A DNA stretch of 64,000 nt from Rufibacter radiotolerans (lineage in GTDB: Bacteria; Bacteroidota; Bacteroidia; Cytophagales; Hymenobacteraceae), in NCBI RefSeq assembly GCF_001078055.1, contig NZ_CP010777.1, positions 4,183,001 through 4,247,000 on the forward strand, written 5' to 3'. Numbering within the stretch: position 1 is the stretch's first letter; each line of letters starts with the position of its first letter. The notes beneath the pieces are model-generated. The model did not search any database. It saw only the letters and a program-made list of their open reading frames with translations, and had not been told where the DNA came from. The translations under genes and the position numbers were made by a program. Of the stretch, positions 40,326-48,799 are shown in pieces.

Positions 40326-42737
40326 ATGTTTAAGAATTACCTGTTAGTGGCCGTGCGCACCCTTCGCCGCAACCTGGGGTACACTACGCTAAATGTGGTG
40401 GGCTTGGCGCTGGGTATTACCTGCAGCCTGCTTTTGTTTTTGGTGATCAGGTATGAGACCAGCTTTGACACCTTCCACAGCAAAGCTGACCGTACCTACC
40501 GGCTTACCATGGAGATGCAGGGCCCAGACGGGGTAGGCCATTCCTCTGGCAGCCCTTTCCCGCTGCTGCCGGTGTTACAGTCTTCTCTGCCAGAACTGAA
40601 ACCGGCCACCCAAGTTTTTCAGGAACAAGGCGGCACGTTCACGGTCCCTTCTCCCAATGACCAGGAGGCGCCTAAGCGGTTCAGGGAGAGTCAGGCCGTC
40701 TTGTTTGTGGAACCCGCCTTCTTTGACTTGTTTGACTTCCCCACCAACGGGGTGAATTTGCAGCAAGCCCTAAAAGACCCCTATACCGTGCTCCTGACAG
40801 AGTCTATCGCGGCCAAGTATTTTCCGGGGCAGGAAGCGGTGGGCAAAGTCTTGCGCATGAACAACACCATCAATCTAAAAGTGACCGGCGTGATTCCAGA
40901 CGCGCCTTCCAACACAGATTTTCCATTCATCATGCTGGCCTCTTATGAGTCTTTCAAAAAACTCAGCGCCTTTCAGCCGGAAGGCTGGAACAGCGTAAAC
41001 AGCAACCAACAGATTTACCTGGCGCTGGCACCCGGCGCCTCTGTAAGCCAGGCAGAGAAGCACCTCACGCAGCTGCTTGGCCAGTACCGGGCCAAGACCA
41101 TGGGAAACCAGGAGAGAGCGGTATTACAGCCCTTGCTGGAAATGCACTATGACGCCCGTTACGGCAATTTCAACAACAGAACCATTAGCAAAACCACGCT
41201 GGTTTCCCTGGGGCTTATTGGCCTGTTTCTAGTACTGGTGGCCTGCATTAACTTTGTGAACCTGGCCACGGCACAGGCACTGCGGCGGGCCAGGGAAGTG
41301 GGCATGCGGAAGGTATTGGGGGCCAACAGAGCCCAGCTAATGACCCAGTTTTTAACGGAGACCGGTCTCATCACGTTGGTAGCGCTCTTACTGTCTGTGA
41401 TGTTCACAGAGTTGCTGCTCCCCTACCTGAACCAACTTCTGGAACTGAAGATTGCCTTCCGTATTTTTGAGAGCCCAGACGTGCTGCTCTATTTAGCCCT
41501 GGTACTGGTGTTGGTGACGCTGTTCTCCGGCTTTTACCCGGCCCTGATCTTGTCTGGTTTCCAGCCTATCTCGGCGCTTAAAAGCAAGGTGGCCACTGCC
41601 CAGACGGCGGGTCTTTCTTTGCGGCGCACGCTGGTGGTATTGCAGTTTACCATCTGCCAGGTGTTGATCATCTGCACCATTGTGGTGCACAACCAGATGG
41701 AGTATTTCAACAATGCCGCGCTGGGGTTTGACAAAGAGGCCGTGGTGGTCATGCCGGTGCCCACCGGAAGGGCCAAAGACCTGATGGCGCTAAGGCCCCA
41801 ACTGGAAGCCCACTCGGCCATTAAATCCACCTCCTTTGCCGTGGCGCCCCCCTCAGCAGACATTACCGTTTCCATGGGTTTCCGGTATGATGATTTCTCC
41901 AAAGACTCCGGCATTGGGGCCAATTTCAAGTTAGCCGATGAGCATTACCTTACAACCTACAACATTCCGCTGGTGGCCGGCCGGGTGTTCGCCCCCAGTG
42001 ATACCATGCGGGAGTTCCTGGTGAATGAGACCTTTCTGCGAAAGCTGGGCATCAAGGCCCCGCAGGAGGTCCTTGGCAAGAGCCTTGTCGTGAATGGGGG
42101 CACCGTGAAAGGCCCCATTGTGGGGGTGATCAAAGACTTCCATGTGGGTTCGCTCAGAGACAAAATAGAGCCCGTCATCATGAGTTCTTTCAACCAGTTC
42201 TACTTTCAGGTAGCCGCTAAAATTGAGCAGAAGAATGCCAAAGCAGCCATAGCCCATTTGCAAAAGGTGTGGTCTACAGCCTACCCAGATGATGTTTTTT
42301 ATTATGAGTTCCTGGATGACACCATTGCCCAGTTTTACAAGGAAGAACAGCGGCAGTCCTCTCTGTTTAAAATCTTTTCAGTGATCGCCATTCTCATTGG
42401 CTGCCTGGGCTTGTATGGGCTGGTGGCTTTTATGGTCACGCAGCGCACCAAAGAGGTGGGCGTACGCAAAGTGCTGGGCGCCTCCTCGGCCAGTATTGTG
42501 GGCCTGTTCGCCAGAGACTTTGTGAAGCTGGTATTGCTGGCTTTTGTCATTGCGGTGCCCATTTCCTATTACTTTATGCAGCAGTGGCTCAAGGGCTTTA
42601 CCTACCGCATAGACCTTAGCTATTGGGTGTTCTTAGCCGCCGGGGCCGTAACCCTGCTCATAGCCCTGGCCACCGTAAGCGTGAAGGCCTTACGCGCCGC
42701 CCTCTCAGATCCGGTGCTGTCCCTTAAAACCGAGTAA
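40326..42737 (+). CDS. FtsX/MacB-type ABC permease
   Basis: An 803-residue inner-membrane protein with the double FtsX arrangement common in Bacteroidota. A first transmembrane helix (GYTTLNVVGLALGITCSLLL) precedes a large periplasmic MacB-PCD domain, then helices around residues 290-410, a second periplasmic region, and three C-terminal helices. REVGMRKVLGANRAQLM and KEVGVRKVLGASSASIV are the two repeated coupling motifs. It works with the ATPase encoded upstream and the HlyD adaptor; the substrate is unknown. A good terminator follows. Confidence 0.94.
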   Translation: MFKNYLLVAVRTLRRNLGYTTLNVVGLALGITCSLLLFLVIRYETSFDTFHSKADRTYRLTMEMQGPDGVGHSSGSPFPLLPVLQSSLPELKPATQVFQEQGGTFTVPSPNDQEAPKRFRESQAVLFVEPAFFDLFDFPTNGVNLQQALKDPYTVLLTESIAAKYFPGQEAVGKVLRMNNTINLKVTGVIPDAPSNTDFPFIMLASYESFKKLSAFQPEGWNSVNSNQQIYLALAPGASVSQAEKHLTQLLGQYRAKTMGNQERAVLQPLLEMHYDARYGNFNNRTISKTTLVSLGLIGLFLVLVACINFVNLATAQALRRAREVGMRKVLGANRAQLMTQFLTETGLITLVALLLSVMFTELLLPYLNQLLELKIAFRIFESPDVLLYLALVLVLVTLFSGFYPALILSGFQPISALKSKVATAQTAGLSLRRTLVVLQFTICQVLIICTIVVHNQMEYFNNAALGFDKEAVVVMPVPTGRAKDLMALRPQLEAHSAIKSTSFAVAPPSADITVSMGFRYDDFSKDSGIGANFKLADEHYLTTYNIPLVAGRVFAPSDTMREFLVNETFLRKLGIKAPQEVLGKSLVVNGGTVKGPIVGVIKDFHVGSLRDKIEPVIMSSFNQFYFQVAAKIEQKNAKAAIAHLQKVWSTAYPDDVFYYEFLDDTIAQFYKEEQRQSSLFKIFSVIAILIGCLGLYGLVAFMVTQRTKEVGVRKVLGASSASIVGLFARDFVKLVLLAFVIAVPISYYFMQQWLKGFTYRIDLSYWVFLAAGAVTLLIALATVSVKALRAALSDPVLSLKTE

Positions 42738-42758
42738 CCTTATTTTTGCCGTTTCCTG

Positions 42759-42787
42759 AAAAGCCCGTCTTACCAGACGGGCTTTTT
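42759..42787 (+). terminator. Terminator of the hlyD-ATPase-permease operon
   Basis: AAAAGCCCGTCT and AGACGGGCTTTT with a 4-nt loop and a trailing T, 22 bp after the permease stop codon. Confidence 0.9.
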
Positions 42788-42893
42788 CTTGGCGTGTAGG
42801 TTAGGGAATTTGCTTTTGCCGGGCGTATTAAATGTGCTCTTTTAACAAAGACTTGTGTTTTATCTTCTTACTTTTACAAAAGCTTTTTCTTCT

Positions 42894-42930
42894 GGTTTTG
42901 GGCTACTTTCCAAAAAACAGGCTTAAAACG
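42894..42930. repeat. 38-bp palindrome family, copy 13
   Basis: GGTTTTGGGCTACTTTCCAA with the complementary right arm AAACAGGCTTAAAACG, 41 bp upstream of the rsbR start codon; it is thus at a 5' side and not needed as a terminator. Confidence 0.75.
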
Positions 42931-42971
42931 CTTTTGCAATATGTGCCCCTAAACCCTGACCATACCTCTGC

Positions 42972-43841
42972 ATGAACAAAGACACCGCCACCTACCTCAA
43001 AGGCAAGAAAAAACAGATCATGGAAGCCTGGATGAACAACCAGCTCAAAGACGCCGCCCTCCGCGATGACCTTATGAGTGTGTCTGAGCTTCAGCAGCAA
43101 TCTGATGAGTTCCTTACCGCATTGCTCAAAGCCTTTGCCGGCCCCAATGCGGAAGACACAGACTCTATGAACTATGAGCCTATCCATGATATCCTGAACG
43201 AGATTTCCATTACCCGCGCGCGCCAGGGTTTCTCTCCGCGTGAGACCAGCTCTTACATTCTTAGCCTGAAGGAAGTGTTGAGCAACATGCTGGAAGACCA
43301 GCTGAAGAACGATCCTGCCACGCTGTACCGTGAGATCATTTCTGTGAACAAGATCCTGGATAGCCTGAGCCTGGTGACCATGGAAACCTATATCAAAGGC
43401 CGCGAAGAAGTGATCCTGCGCCAGACCAATGAGATGAGCGAGATCTCTACCCCGGTAATAAGAGTATGGGACGGTATTCTGGCCCTGCCTATCATTGGCA
43501 CCCTTGACAGCGCCCGCACCCAGGTAGTAATGGAAGCCTTGCTGGAAGAGATTGTAGCTACCAGCAGCCGCATTGCCATTCTGGATATTTCTGGCGTACC
43601 TACCGTTGACTCTCTGGTAGCCCAGCATTTAATCAAGACCGTAAGCGCCGCTCGCCTCATGGGGGCCGAGTGTATCATCAGTGGCATCAGGCCAGAGATT
43701 GCACAGACTATTGTGCACCTGGGCATTGACCTTACTAACATCTACACCAAAGCCTCTCTGGCCAGCGCGTTGAAGATGGCCTTCTCTATGCTGAATATTG
43801 TGGTTTCGCGGTCCAGCGAGAAGAAGAACCTGGGCTTTTAA
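42972..43841 (+). CDS. rsbR: RsbR-type stressosome protein (RsbT co-antagonist)
   Basis: A 289-residue cytoplasmic protein. Residues 1-150 form a variable globin-like/RsbR sensor domain; residues 155-275 form a STAS domain (PVIRVWDGILALPIIGTLDS ... IAILDISGVPTVDSLVAQHL ... ISGIRPEIAQTIVHLGIDL) very close to B. subtilis RsbRA. The two sites phosphorylated by RsbT in RsbRA (Thr171 and Thr205, recalled from literature) correspond here to Ser180 and Ser214, 34 residues apart as expected. With RsbS it should build the stressosome core that sequesters RsbT. It starts a five-gene run ending at 47037. Confidence 0.93.
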   Translation: MNKDTATYLKGKKKQIMEAWMNNQLKDAALRDDLMSVSELQQQSDEFLTALLKAFAGPNAEDTDSMNYEPIHDILNEISITRARQGFSPRETSSYILSLKEVLSNMLEDQLKNDPATLYREIISVNKILDSLSLVTMETYIKGREEVILRQTNEMSEISTPVIRVWDGILALPIIGTLDSARTQVVMEALLEEIVATSSRIAILDISGVPTVDSLVAQHLIKTVSAARLMGAECIISGIRPEIAQTIVHLGIDLTNIYTKASLASALKMAFSMLNIVVSRSSEKKNLGF

Positions 43842-43856
43842 TCTCTTACTGCCAAC

Positions 43857-44255
43857 ATGGAAAGAATTCCTATTTTAAAGATGGGGTCGTTTTTGCTGGT
43901 ATCTATTCAGGTAGACCTGTATGACCGGCTGGCCCTCACGCTGGAGAATGACCTGATCAACATGGTCAGTAAGACAGAAGCCAAAGGCGTGCTGATTGAT
44001 ATTTCGGCGGTAAGCATTGTAGACTCCTTTATGGGGCGCATTTTAGGCAACATTGCCTCTATGTCTAAGATCATGGATGCCGCTACCGTGGTAGTGGGCA
44101 TGCAGCCGGCCGTAGCCATTACCCTGGTAGAACTGGGGCTTACCCTTTCTGGCGTACACACCGCCCTGGATGTAGAGCAGGGCATGGAATTGCTCCGCGA
44201 GAAAATTGGTCAGGTAGACACTGACGAGGAAGGGCTCTATGATAGTTATATCTAA
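43857..44255 (+). CDS. rsbS: RsbS-type STAS protein (stressosome core)
   Basis: A 132-residue single STAS domain. IDISAVSIVDSFMGRIL carries the expected phosphorylation site at Ser57, equivalent to Ser59 of B. subtilis RsbS. It binds RsbR and the RsbT kinase in the stressosome. It begins 15 bp after rsbR and overlaps rsbT by 17 bp, indicating translational coupling. The length is normal (119-135 in most organisms). Confidence 0.93.
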   Translation: MERIPILKMGSFLLVSIQVDLYDRLALTLENDLINMVSKTEAKGVLIDISAVSIVDSFMGRILGNIASMSKIMDAATVVVGMQPAVAITLVELGLTLSGVHTALDVEQGMELLREKIGQVDTDEEGLYDSYI

Positions 44256-44652
44256 GGAGAAGATTTCCATCCAGAAAGAACAAGACGTCGTTTTATTCCG
44301 GAACCGCATTAAGGAGGTGGCCACCAAGATTGGCATGAGCCTCGTGAACCAGACCAAGCTTATTACCGCCGCCAGTGAACTGGTGCGTAACATGCTGCGC
44401 TACGGAGGCGGGGGCATCACCCATCTGGAGGTCATCAGCAGAAACAGCATACCCGGGGTACGGCTCATCTTTCAGGATGAGGGCCCGGGTATTGAAGATA
44501 TTCCGCTGGCCATGAAAGATGGGTTTTCTACCGGCAAAAGCCTGGGCCTGGGCCTGCCCGGGGCCAAGCGACTGGTCAATGATTTCAGTATCAAGAGCGA
44601 AGTAGGCAAAGGCACAACCGTTACAATCATCCGGTGGAAGAATGGACTTTAA
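44239..44652 (+). CDS. rsbT: RsbT-type serine/threonine kinase
   Basis: A 137-residue GHKL-fold kinase. ASELVRNMLRYGGGG is the N box, FQDEGPGIEDI the G1 box, and STGKSLGLGLPGAKRLVNDF the G2 region. In the known system it phosphorylates RsbS and RsbR and, once released, activates a PP2C phosphatase by direct binding. It overlaps rsbS (17 bp) and the following phosphatase gene (11 bp). The phosphatase and kinase genes downstream encode homologous N-terminal domains, suggesting tandem duplication of this gene. Confidence 0.94.
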   Translation: MIVISKEKISIQKEQDVVLFRNRIKEVATKIGMSLVNQTKLITAASELVRNMLRYGGGGITHLEVISRNSIPGVRLIFQDEGPGIEDIPLAMKDGFSTGKSLGLGLPGAKRLVNDFSIKSEVGKGTTVTIIRWKNGL

Positions 44653-45685
44653 TTTTGGGGCGCACCAGCATTTTCCGTTAACAGACAGAAGCTTTCTGAA
44701 CATTGTACGGCGTGATATTGGCAAGATTGCCGAAGCGCATGGCCTTACAGAGACAGAGACCGGCAAAGTAAACCTGATCATCTCAGAGATGGCCACCAAC
44801 CTGCTTAAGCATACCGCCACGCAAGGGGGTGAGCTGCTGGTAAAGGCCATGTATGATGAAAAAGGCCACACCGAAGGCATGGAGATGATCTGCCTGGACA
44901 ACGGCCCCGGCATGAGTGATCCCTGGCGCATGATGGAAGACGGGGTCTCTACCTTCGGGAGCATGGGCCAGGGCCTGGGGGCCATTCAACGGATGTCAGA
45001 TTTTTTTGATATTTATTCTCAGCGGGGTTTAGGCACCGTTATTCTCTCCCGCGTGTACCGCAAGGGCAAAGCCCCAAAATCGGCGGCCAGGAGCGAGTAT
45101 GCCTTTAAAGTGGGGGCGGTCATGGTACCCAAGCCCGGCGAGAAAGTAAGCGGCGACGGCTGGGCCCTGCGTCTTTCACACCAGGGCGCCTACCTGTTGG
45201 TGTTAGACGGCCTGGGCCACGGCGAGCATGCCCACGAGGCCTCGCTCCAGGGCATACGCGCCTTTCAGCAGCACCCCAAGCATACCCCGGCAGAAATGCT
45301 GCGCGGCATACACGCTGAGATAAAAAGGACCCGCGGCGCCGTGGGCGCTATTGCCCATTGGAACGCAGAGACAGCTAGCCTGCGTTACTGCGGCATCGGC
45401 AACATTAGCGGACGCCTTTTCTTTTCTGGCACGCTTAAAAACATGCTCTCTTACAACGGTACGCTGGGCATGAATGTGCCTACTACCATCAATGATCAGC
45501 AACATGACTGGTCGCCGGGGCACCTCATGGTCATGCACTCAGACGGGTTGAAAAGCCGCTGGGACATGAGTAAATACCCTGAACTGACCAGGCATGATCC
45601 TACCCTGATTGCGGCCATGCTCTACAAAGACAATACCCGTACTTTAGATGACACCCTGGTGGTAGTGGTGCGCGCATCAGTTTAA
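44642..45685 (+). CDS. Fusion of an RsbT-like ATPase domain and an RsbX/SpoIIE-type PP2C phosphatase
   Basis: A 347-residue cytoplasmic protein. Residues 1-140 form an anti-sigma/RsbT-like ATPase domain with N box ISEMATNLLKH and G1 DNGPGM; residues 155-345 form a PP2C phosphatase of the RsbX/SpoIIE type, with GDGWALR and the metal site VLDGLGHGEHA. It most resembles RsbX, which dephosphorylates the stressosome proteins and resets the system; here it carries an extra nucleotide-binding domain. Its gene overlaps rsbT by 11 bp. Whether the ATPase domain is an active kinase is unknown. Confidence 0.9.
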   Translation: MDFNFGAHQHFPLTDRSFLNIVRRDIGKIAEAHGLTETETGKVNLIISEMATNLLKHTATQGGELLVKAMYDEKGHTEGMEMICLDNGPGMSDPWRMMEDGVSTFGSMGQGLGAIQRMSDFFDIYSQRGLGTVILSRVYRKGKAPKSAARSEYAFKVGAVMVPKPGEKVSGDGWALRLSHQGAYLLVLDGLGHGEHAHEASLQGIRAFQQHPKHTPAEMLRGIHAEIKRTRGAVGAIAHWNAETASLRYCGIGNISGRLFFSGTLKNMLSYNGTLGMNVPTTINDQQHDWSPGHLMVMHSDGLKSRWDMSKYPELTRHDPTLIAAMLYKDNTRTLDDTLVVVVRASV

Positions 45686-45693
45686 CTACGCTT

Positions 45694-47037
45694 ATGGAGC
45701 AACCCATTATAACCATAAAATTACAGAACGAACTGGACGTGGTGCTTGCCTACAAACGCACCATGCAGCTTTCTGAGTTGACCGGGCTGCCGCTGGCCTC
45801 CCAGACCAAGTTTGCCACGGCCGTTTCTGAGATCTGCCGCAACGTGCTGGAGCACGTGGGCGAAGGCCTGATCAGGTTCAGCATGGTCCAAAACCGGGGC
45901 GGGCTTTTCCTGGAGGCCTTCGTAACCGACCGCGGCCGGGGCATACCCAACCTGCAGGATATTCTGGACCGAAACTACACGCCTACCGGGGGTAAAGGGC
46001 AGGGCATCTACAGCTCCAAGAAACTGGTAGACCTGCTCCAGATTGAGAGTGATTTCAACAAAGGCACCCGGGTACGCATGCACAAACGCATTCCGGCCAA
46101 CCACCCGCCCATCAACCCGTCCATTATCCAGGGCTGGTCTGACTATTTCATGTTGGAGCCGGCCATCTCGCCCTACGCCGAGATCAAGCGGCAGAACATG
46201 CAGATGATTGAGCTGATGGAGCAGCTGCGGGTACGGACTATTGAGGCGGAGTACCAGCTCCAGGAGATTCAGCACCTGAACCAGGAACTCCAGACCTCGC
46301 ACCATGAGGTCACCACTCTGCTTCAGGAACGGGAAAACCAGAACCGCCAACTGGAGAAAGCCAATAAAACCCTTGATGAATTTGCCCATACCATCACGCA
46401 TGACCTGAAAGCGCCGCTGCACAACATAGTGGGCCTGGTAGACGCCGTCTCAGATTACATGGCAGAAGACAACAAAGAAGGCGTGCAGGCCGTGTTGCCC
46501 ATGGTTCAGCTCCAGATCAGGCGCATGGAAAGCCTGATCAGAGACGTGTTGGCCTATTCACTCACGGGCCGGCAGCAGATACAGAAACAGCCAGTAAACG
46601 TGAATGAGCTGGTGCAAACCATTGTCAGCTCCCTGAGTATCCCCAAAGGATTTAATATCTCCTTAGATCAGGAATTGCCAGTCATGGAGGCAGAGGAAGT
46701 GTACCTGAGCCAGATCTTCAGTAACCTGTTGAGCAACGCCGTAAAGTACCATGACCGGCCCGAGGGCAACCTGTGGGTGAAAACGGTAGAGCACCCTACC
46801 TATTGGGAGTTTGTGGTGGCAGATGACGGCCCGGGCGTACCAGAAGAAAACCACCAGAAAGTCTTTGAACTGTTTGAGACCACCAATGACGTAAACCACC
46901 CAGACAGCACCGGTATTGGCCTGGCCATTGTAAGAAAGATTGTGGAGGAGAAGAAAGGGAGAGTCTGGATACAGTCTGAAGGCCGAGGCACCGCCATGCA
47001 CTTTACCTGGCCCAAGGAGACACCAACGCTTTTGTAG
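45694..47037 (+). CDS. Stressosome-linked histidine kinase with RsbT-like N-terminal domain
   Basis: A 447-residue soluble kinase. Residues 1-135 are an RsbT-like ATPase domain (LASQTKFATAVSEICRNVLE, then TDRGRGIPNL and GGKGQGIYSSKKLVDLL). Residues about 165-225 form a coiled coil, His236 lies in the phospho-acceptor motif HTITHDLKAPLHNI, and a second ATPase domain ends the protein (NLLSNAVKYH, DDGPGVPEEN, STGIGLAIVRKI). It could pass stressosome status to a response regulator, the obvious candidate being the convergent CheY-like gene. Last in the rsbR run, it is followed by a perfect two-way terminator. Confidence 0.92.
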   Translation: MEQPIITIKLQNELDVVLAYKRTMQLSELTGLPLASQTKFATAVSEICRNVLEHVGEGLIRFSMVQNRGGLFLEAFVTDRGRGIPNLQDILDRNYTPTGGKGQGIYSSKKLVDLLQIESDFNKGTRVRMHKRIPANHPPINPSIIQGWSDYFMLEPAISPYAEIKRQNMQMIELMEQLRVRTIEAEYQLQEIQHLNQELQTSHHEVTTLLQERENQNRQLEKANKTLDEFAHTITHDLKAPLHNIVGLVDAVSDYMAEDNKEGVQAVLPMVQLQIRRMESLIRDVLAYSLTGRQQIQKQPVNVNELVQTIVSSLSIPKGFNISLDQELPVMEAEEVYLSQIFSNLLSNAVKYHDRPEGNLWVKTVEHPTYWEFVVADDGPGVPEENHQKVFELFETTNDVNHPDSTGIGLAIVRKIVEEKKGRVWIQSEGRGTAMHFTWPKETPTLL

Positions 47038-47046
47038 CAGAAACCA

Positions 47047-47105
47047 CCCGCTTACCCATAGAAAAAGGCACCTGTTAAGGGTGCCTTTTTCTATGGGTAA
47101 GCGGG
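47047..47105. terminator. Perfect bidirectional terminator between kinase and response-regulator genes
   Basis: Arms of 26 bp (47047-47072 and 47080-47105) match perfectly around a 7-nt loop; the inner part is GAAAAAGGCACC/GGTGCCTTTTTC, giving a T run on each strand. It serves both convergent genes. Confidence 0.9.
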
Positions 47106-47113
47106 AAAGAGAC

Positions 47114-47533
47114 TTACTTACTATAATACTGTTGCATAATGTCTTTGATATCATTCTCGGTTAAGGACTTGGAGAAGTGTTTCTTCACAGAATCATAGTC
47201 TTTGAGGCGCTCCAGGTCATAGAAACTGGCCGAAGAGGTAAGCATAAGGATAATCATACTCCCGTTCTTGGAAAGGTTCTGCTTGTGGTACTCATCCAGA
47301 AAACTGAACCCGTCCATCACCGGCATTTTAATATCTAGGAAGATAAGGTCTGGGTAAGGAACCCCTCCTTTGGCAGAAGCCTGCAGATACTCCAGGGCCT
47401 CGGCCCCGTTCTTTTTCACCACAATCTCCTTGGCAGCCCCCATTTTGGTAAGCAGCCGAGTATTCACAAAATTAGTAGTGTCATCATCATCTACTAACAT
47501 AATTAAATTCAACGGCTCAAACTGGGTCTTCAT
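47114..47533 (-). CDS. Single-domain (CheY-like) response regulator
   Basis: A 139-residue receiver domain with no output domain. Acidic pocket LVDDDDTTN (residues 13-21), phosphorylation site Asp67 in LIFLDIKMPVMDG, and Thr/Ser switch region ILMLTSSAS are present. Such regulators act through protein contact, as in chemotaxis or phosphorelay. The gene is convergent with the stressosome-linked kinase gene and shares its terminator, so the two probably form a pair even though they are on opposite strands. Confidence 0.92.
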   Translation of the reverse strand: MKTQFEPLNLIMLVDDDDTTNFVNTRLLTKMGAAKEIVVKKNGAEALEYLQASAKGGVPYPDLIFLDIKMPVMDGFSFLDEYHKQNLSKNGSMIILMLTSSASFYDLERLKDYDSVKKHFSKSLTENDIKDIMQQYYSK

Positions 47534-47907
47534 ACAAGGTCATTCATTATAGAAGGAATCTCTTCCTTCTTACTATTATCATGGCAAATATAGCAAAACT
47601 TCACTAATCTCTTTTCAACCCGGTTTGTAATACTTGGCGCCAACCGTGTAAAAAGCCACCTGAAGCCTGGACCTGAATGGCCTAAGAAGGGACATGCTGC
47701 CAAATGCTTCTAAGGGATGATTCAGTAACTGCTAAGGGTTTCAGATGGTTAGAGAAACGTCCGTTTGCCGTACTTGCCCCAGGCATTAACACAGCCCGCG
47801 CTTATTGCGTATGAGGGGTAGGTATGACATCGCTCCTCGTACGGCATTTCTTTGTATTGAGATATAGATGTGCCCGTTATCCCGTACTTACTATATACTT
47901 TTAGACC
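47534..47907. other. Non-coding interval
   Basis: About 370 bp between divergent genes (response regulator and helix-turn-helix protein). No repeat family member, hairpin terminator or RNA gene was seen; promoters for both genes should lie here. Confidence 0.4.
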
Positions 47908-48312
47908 ATGGCTATAAACCTACAGCAAACCAGTGCACGCCTTAACTTCTACATGCGTATAAAAGAGCTGGATGTATACCAGTTAAGCGTACTCACGCAA
48001 ACCCCTCCTGAAACGGTAGGTTGTATTCTGCAGGGGGAAGAGTACAGTATGGATGATTTGGTAGCCCTCCTGAAAAAGCTCCCCGACCTTAACTCGCGGT
48101 GGGTGATCTATGGAGAAGGCAATGTGTTTAAAACAGAAGGACAGGCAGGAGAACACGCCCTTCCCCCAGGCTTGAAGAAAGACAGAGCCGCTTATCTGGC
48201 CGAGATGCAGAGCCTTCTGCACCAGCTGGAGGAAATTGAAAAACAGAAGCAGCAACAAAGTAACTTAGACCAGTTGCGCAGCAAAATAAGGGACCTTACC
48301 AAGCATATCTAA
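47908..48312 (+). CDS. Small helix-turn-helix-like protein with C-terminal coiled coil
   Basis: A 134-residue protein. SARLNFYMRIKELDVYQLSV and the following TPPETVGCILQGEEYSMDDL look like the helices of an Xre/CI-type DNA-binding domain, and LNSRWVIYGEGNVF is the usual end of such domains in Bacteroidota. The C-terminal 50 residues are charged and Gln-rich (MQSLLHQLEEIEKQKQQQSN) and may dimerise by coiled coil. It is probably a transcription regulator; its target is unknown. Confidence 0.65.
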   Translation: MAINLQQTSARLNFYMRIKELDVYQLSVLTQTPPETVGCILQGEEYSMDDLVALLKKLPDLNSRWVIYGEGNVFKTEGQAGEHALPPGLKKDRAAYLAEMQSLLHQLEEIEKQKQQQSNLDQLRSKIRDLTKHI

Positions 48313-48355
48313 TACTTTTTTTGGCTTAGTTTTTGCACCCTTTGCTTTGACAAAG

Positions 48356-48655
48356 CTATTCATGTACAGGAGTGGTAGAAGGGAGCCGGCTGGCGCCGTG
48401 GTCAGTTAAATCATGGTACAGCTGGTAACCAAAAAGCCCCAATGCTAGTACTATGAAAAATAGCATGGCATATTGCTTAGGCGTCTTGGGGGTCACCTGC
48501 CCGGCAGGGCGCCGTTCTCCGGAAAGTAATACTGCCAGGCCCAGGCTACACCAGGCCCCGGCCGCTATGTAATCATGCGTGGATACGTATAAAAACGTAA
48601 CCATTAACAGCAGGGCCACCAACAATGTCCGTCCTAGCTTTGTTTTCATTGTCAT
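48356..48655 (-). CDS. Small membrane protein of unknown function
   Basis: A 99-residue protein with three hydrophobic segments (residues about 9-24, 27-42 and 66-83), probably in the inner membrane, and a polar C-terminus. No family is recognised. Read on the minus strand, TATATTTG at 48689-48696 matches a -7 box 33 bp upstream of the start. Confidence 0.55.
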   Translation of the reverse strand: MTMKTKLGRTLLVALLLMVTFLYVSTHDYIAAGAWCSLGLAVLLSGERRPAGQVTPKTPKQYAMLFFIVLALGLFGYQLYHDLTDHGASRLPSTTPVHE

Positions 48656-48688
48656 TTATTAGTTAGTACCAGGCGCATGCCACAGGAT

Positions 48689-48696
48689 CAAATATA
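48689..48696 (-). promoter_or_regulatory. -7 promoter box (TATATTTG) of the small membrane-protein gene
   Basis: It is an exact TAnnTTTG match on the minus strand 33 bp before the start codon. No clear -33 element was found. Confidence 0.4.
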
Positions 48697-48799
48697 CATT
48701 TGTCCCTGATCATTGAAGAGTATTATCTAGTACTTGATGTTTATACGTAGGGGTTTACCCCAGAATTATTGTCTCACTAATACGTAACGGAGGTATTTT

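Noticed and set aside
42903..43628. 241-codon frame opposite rsbR
   Set aside because: It is antisense to the RsbR STAS domain, with codon content reflecting the opposite strand.
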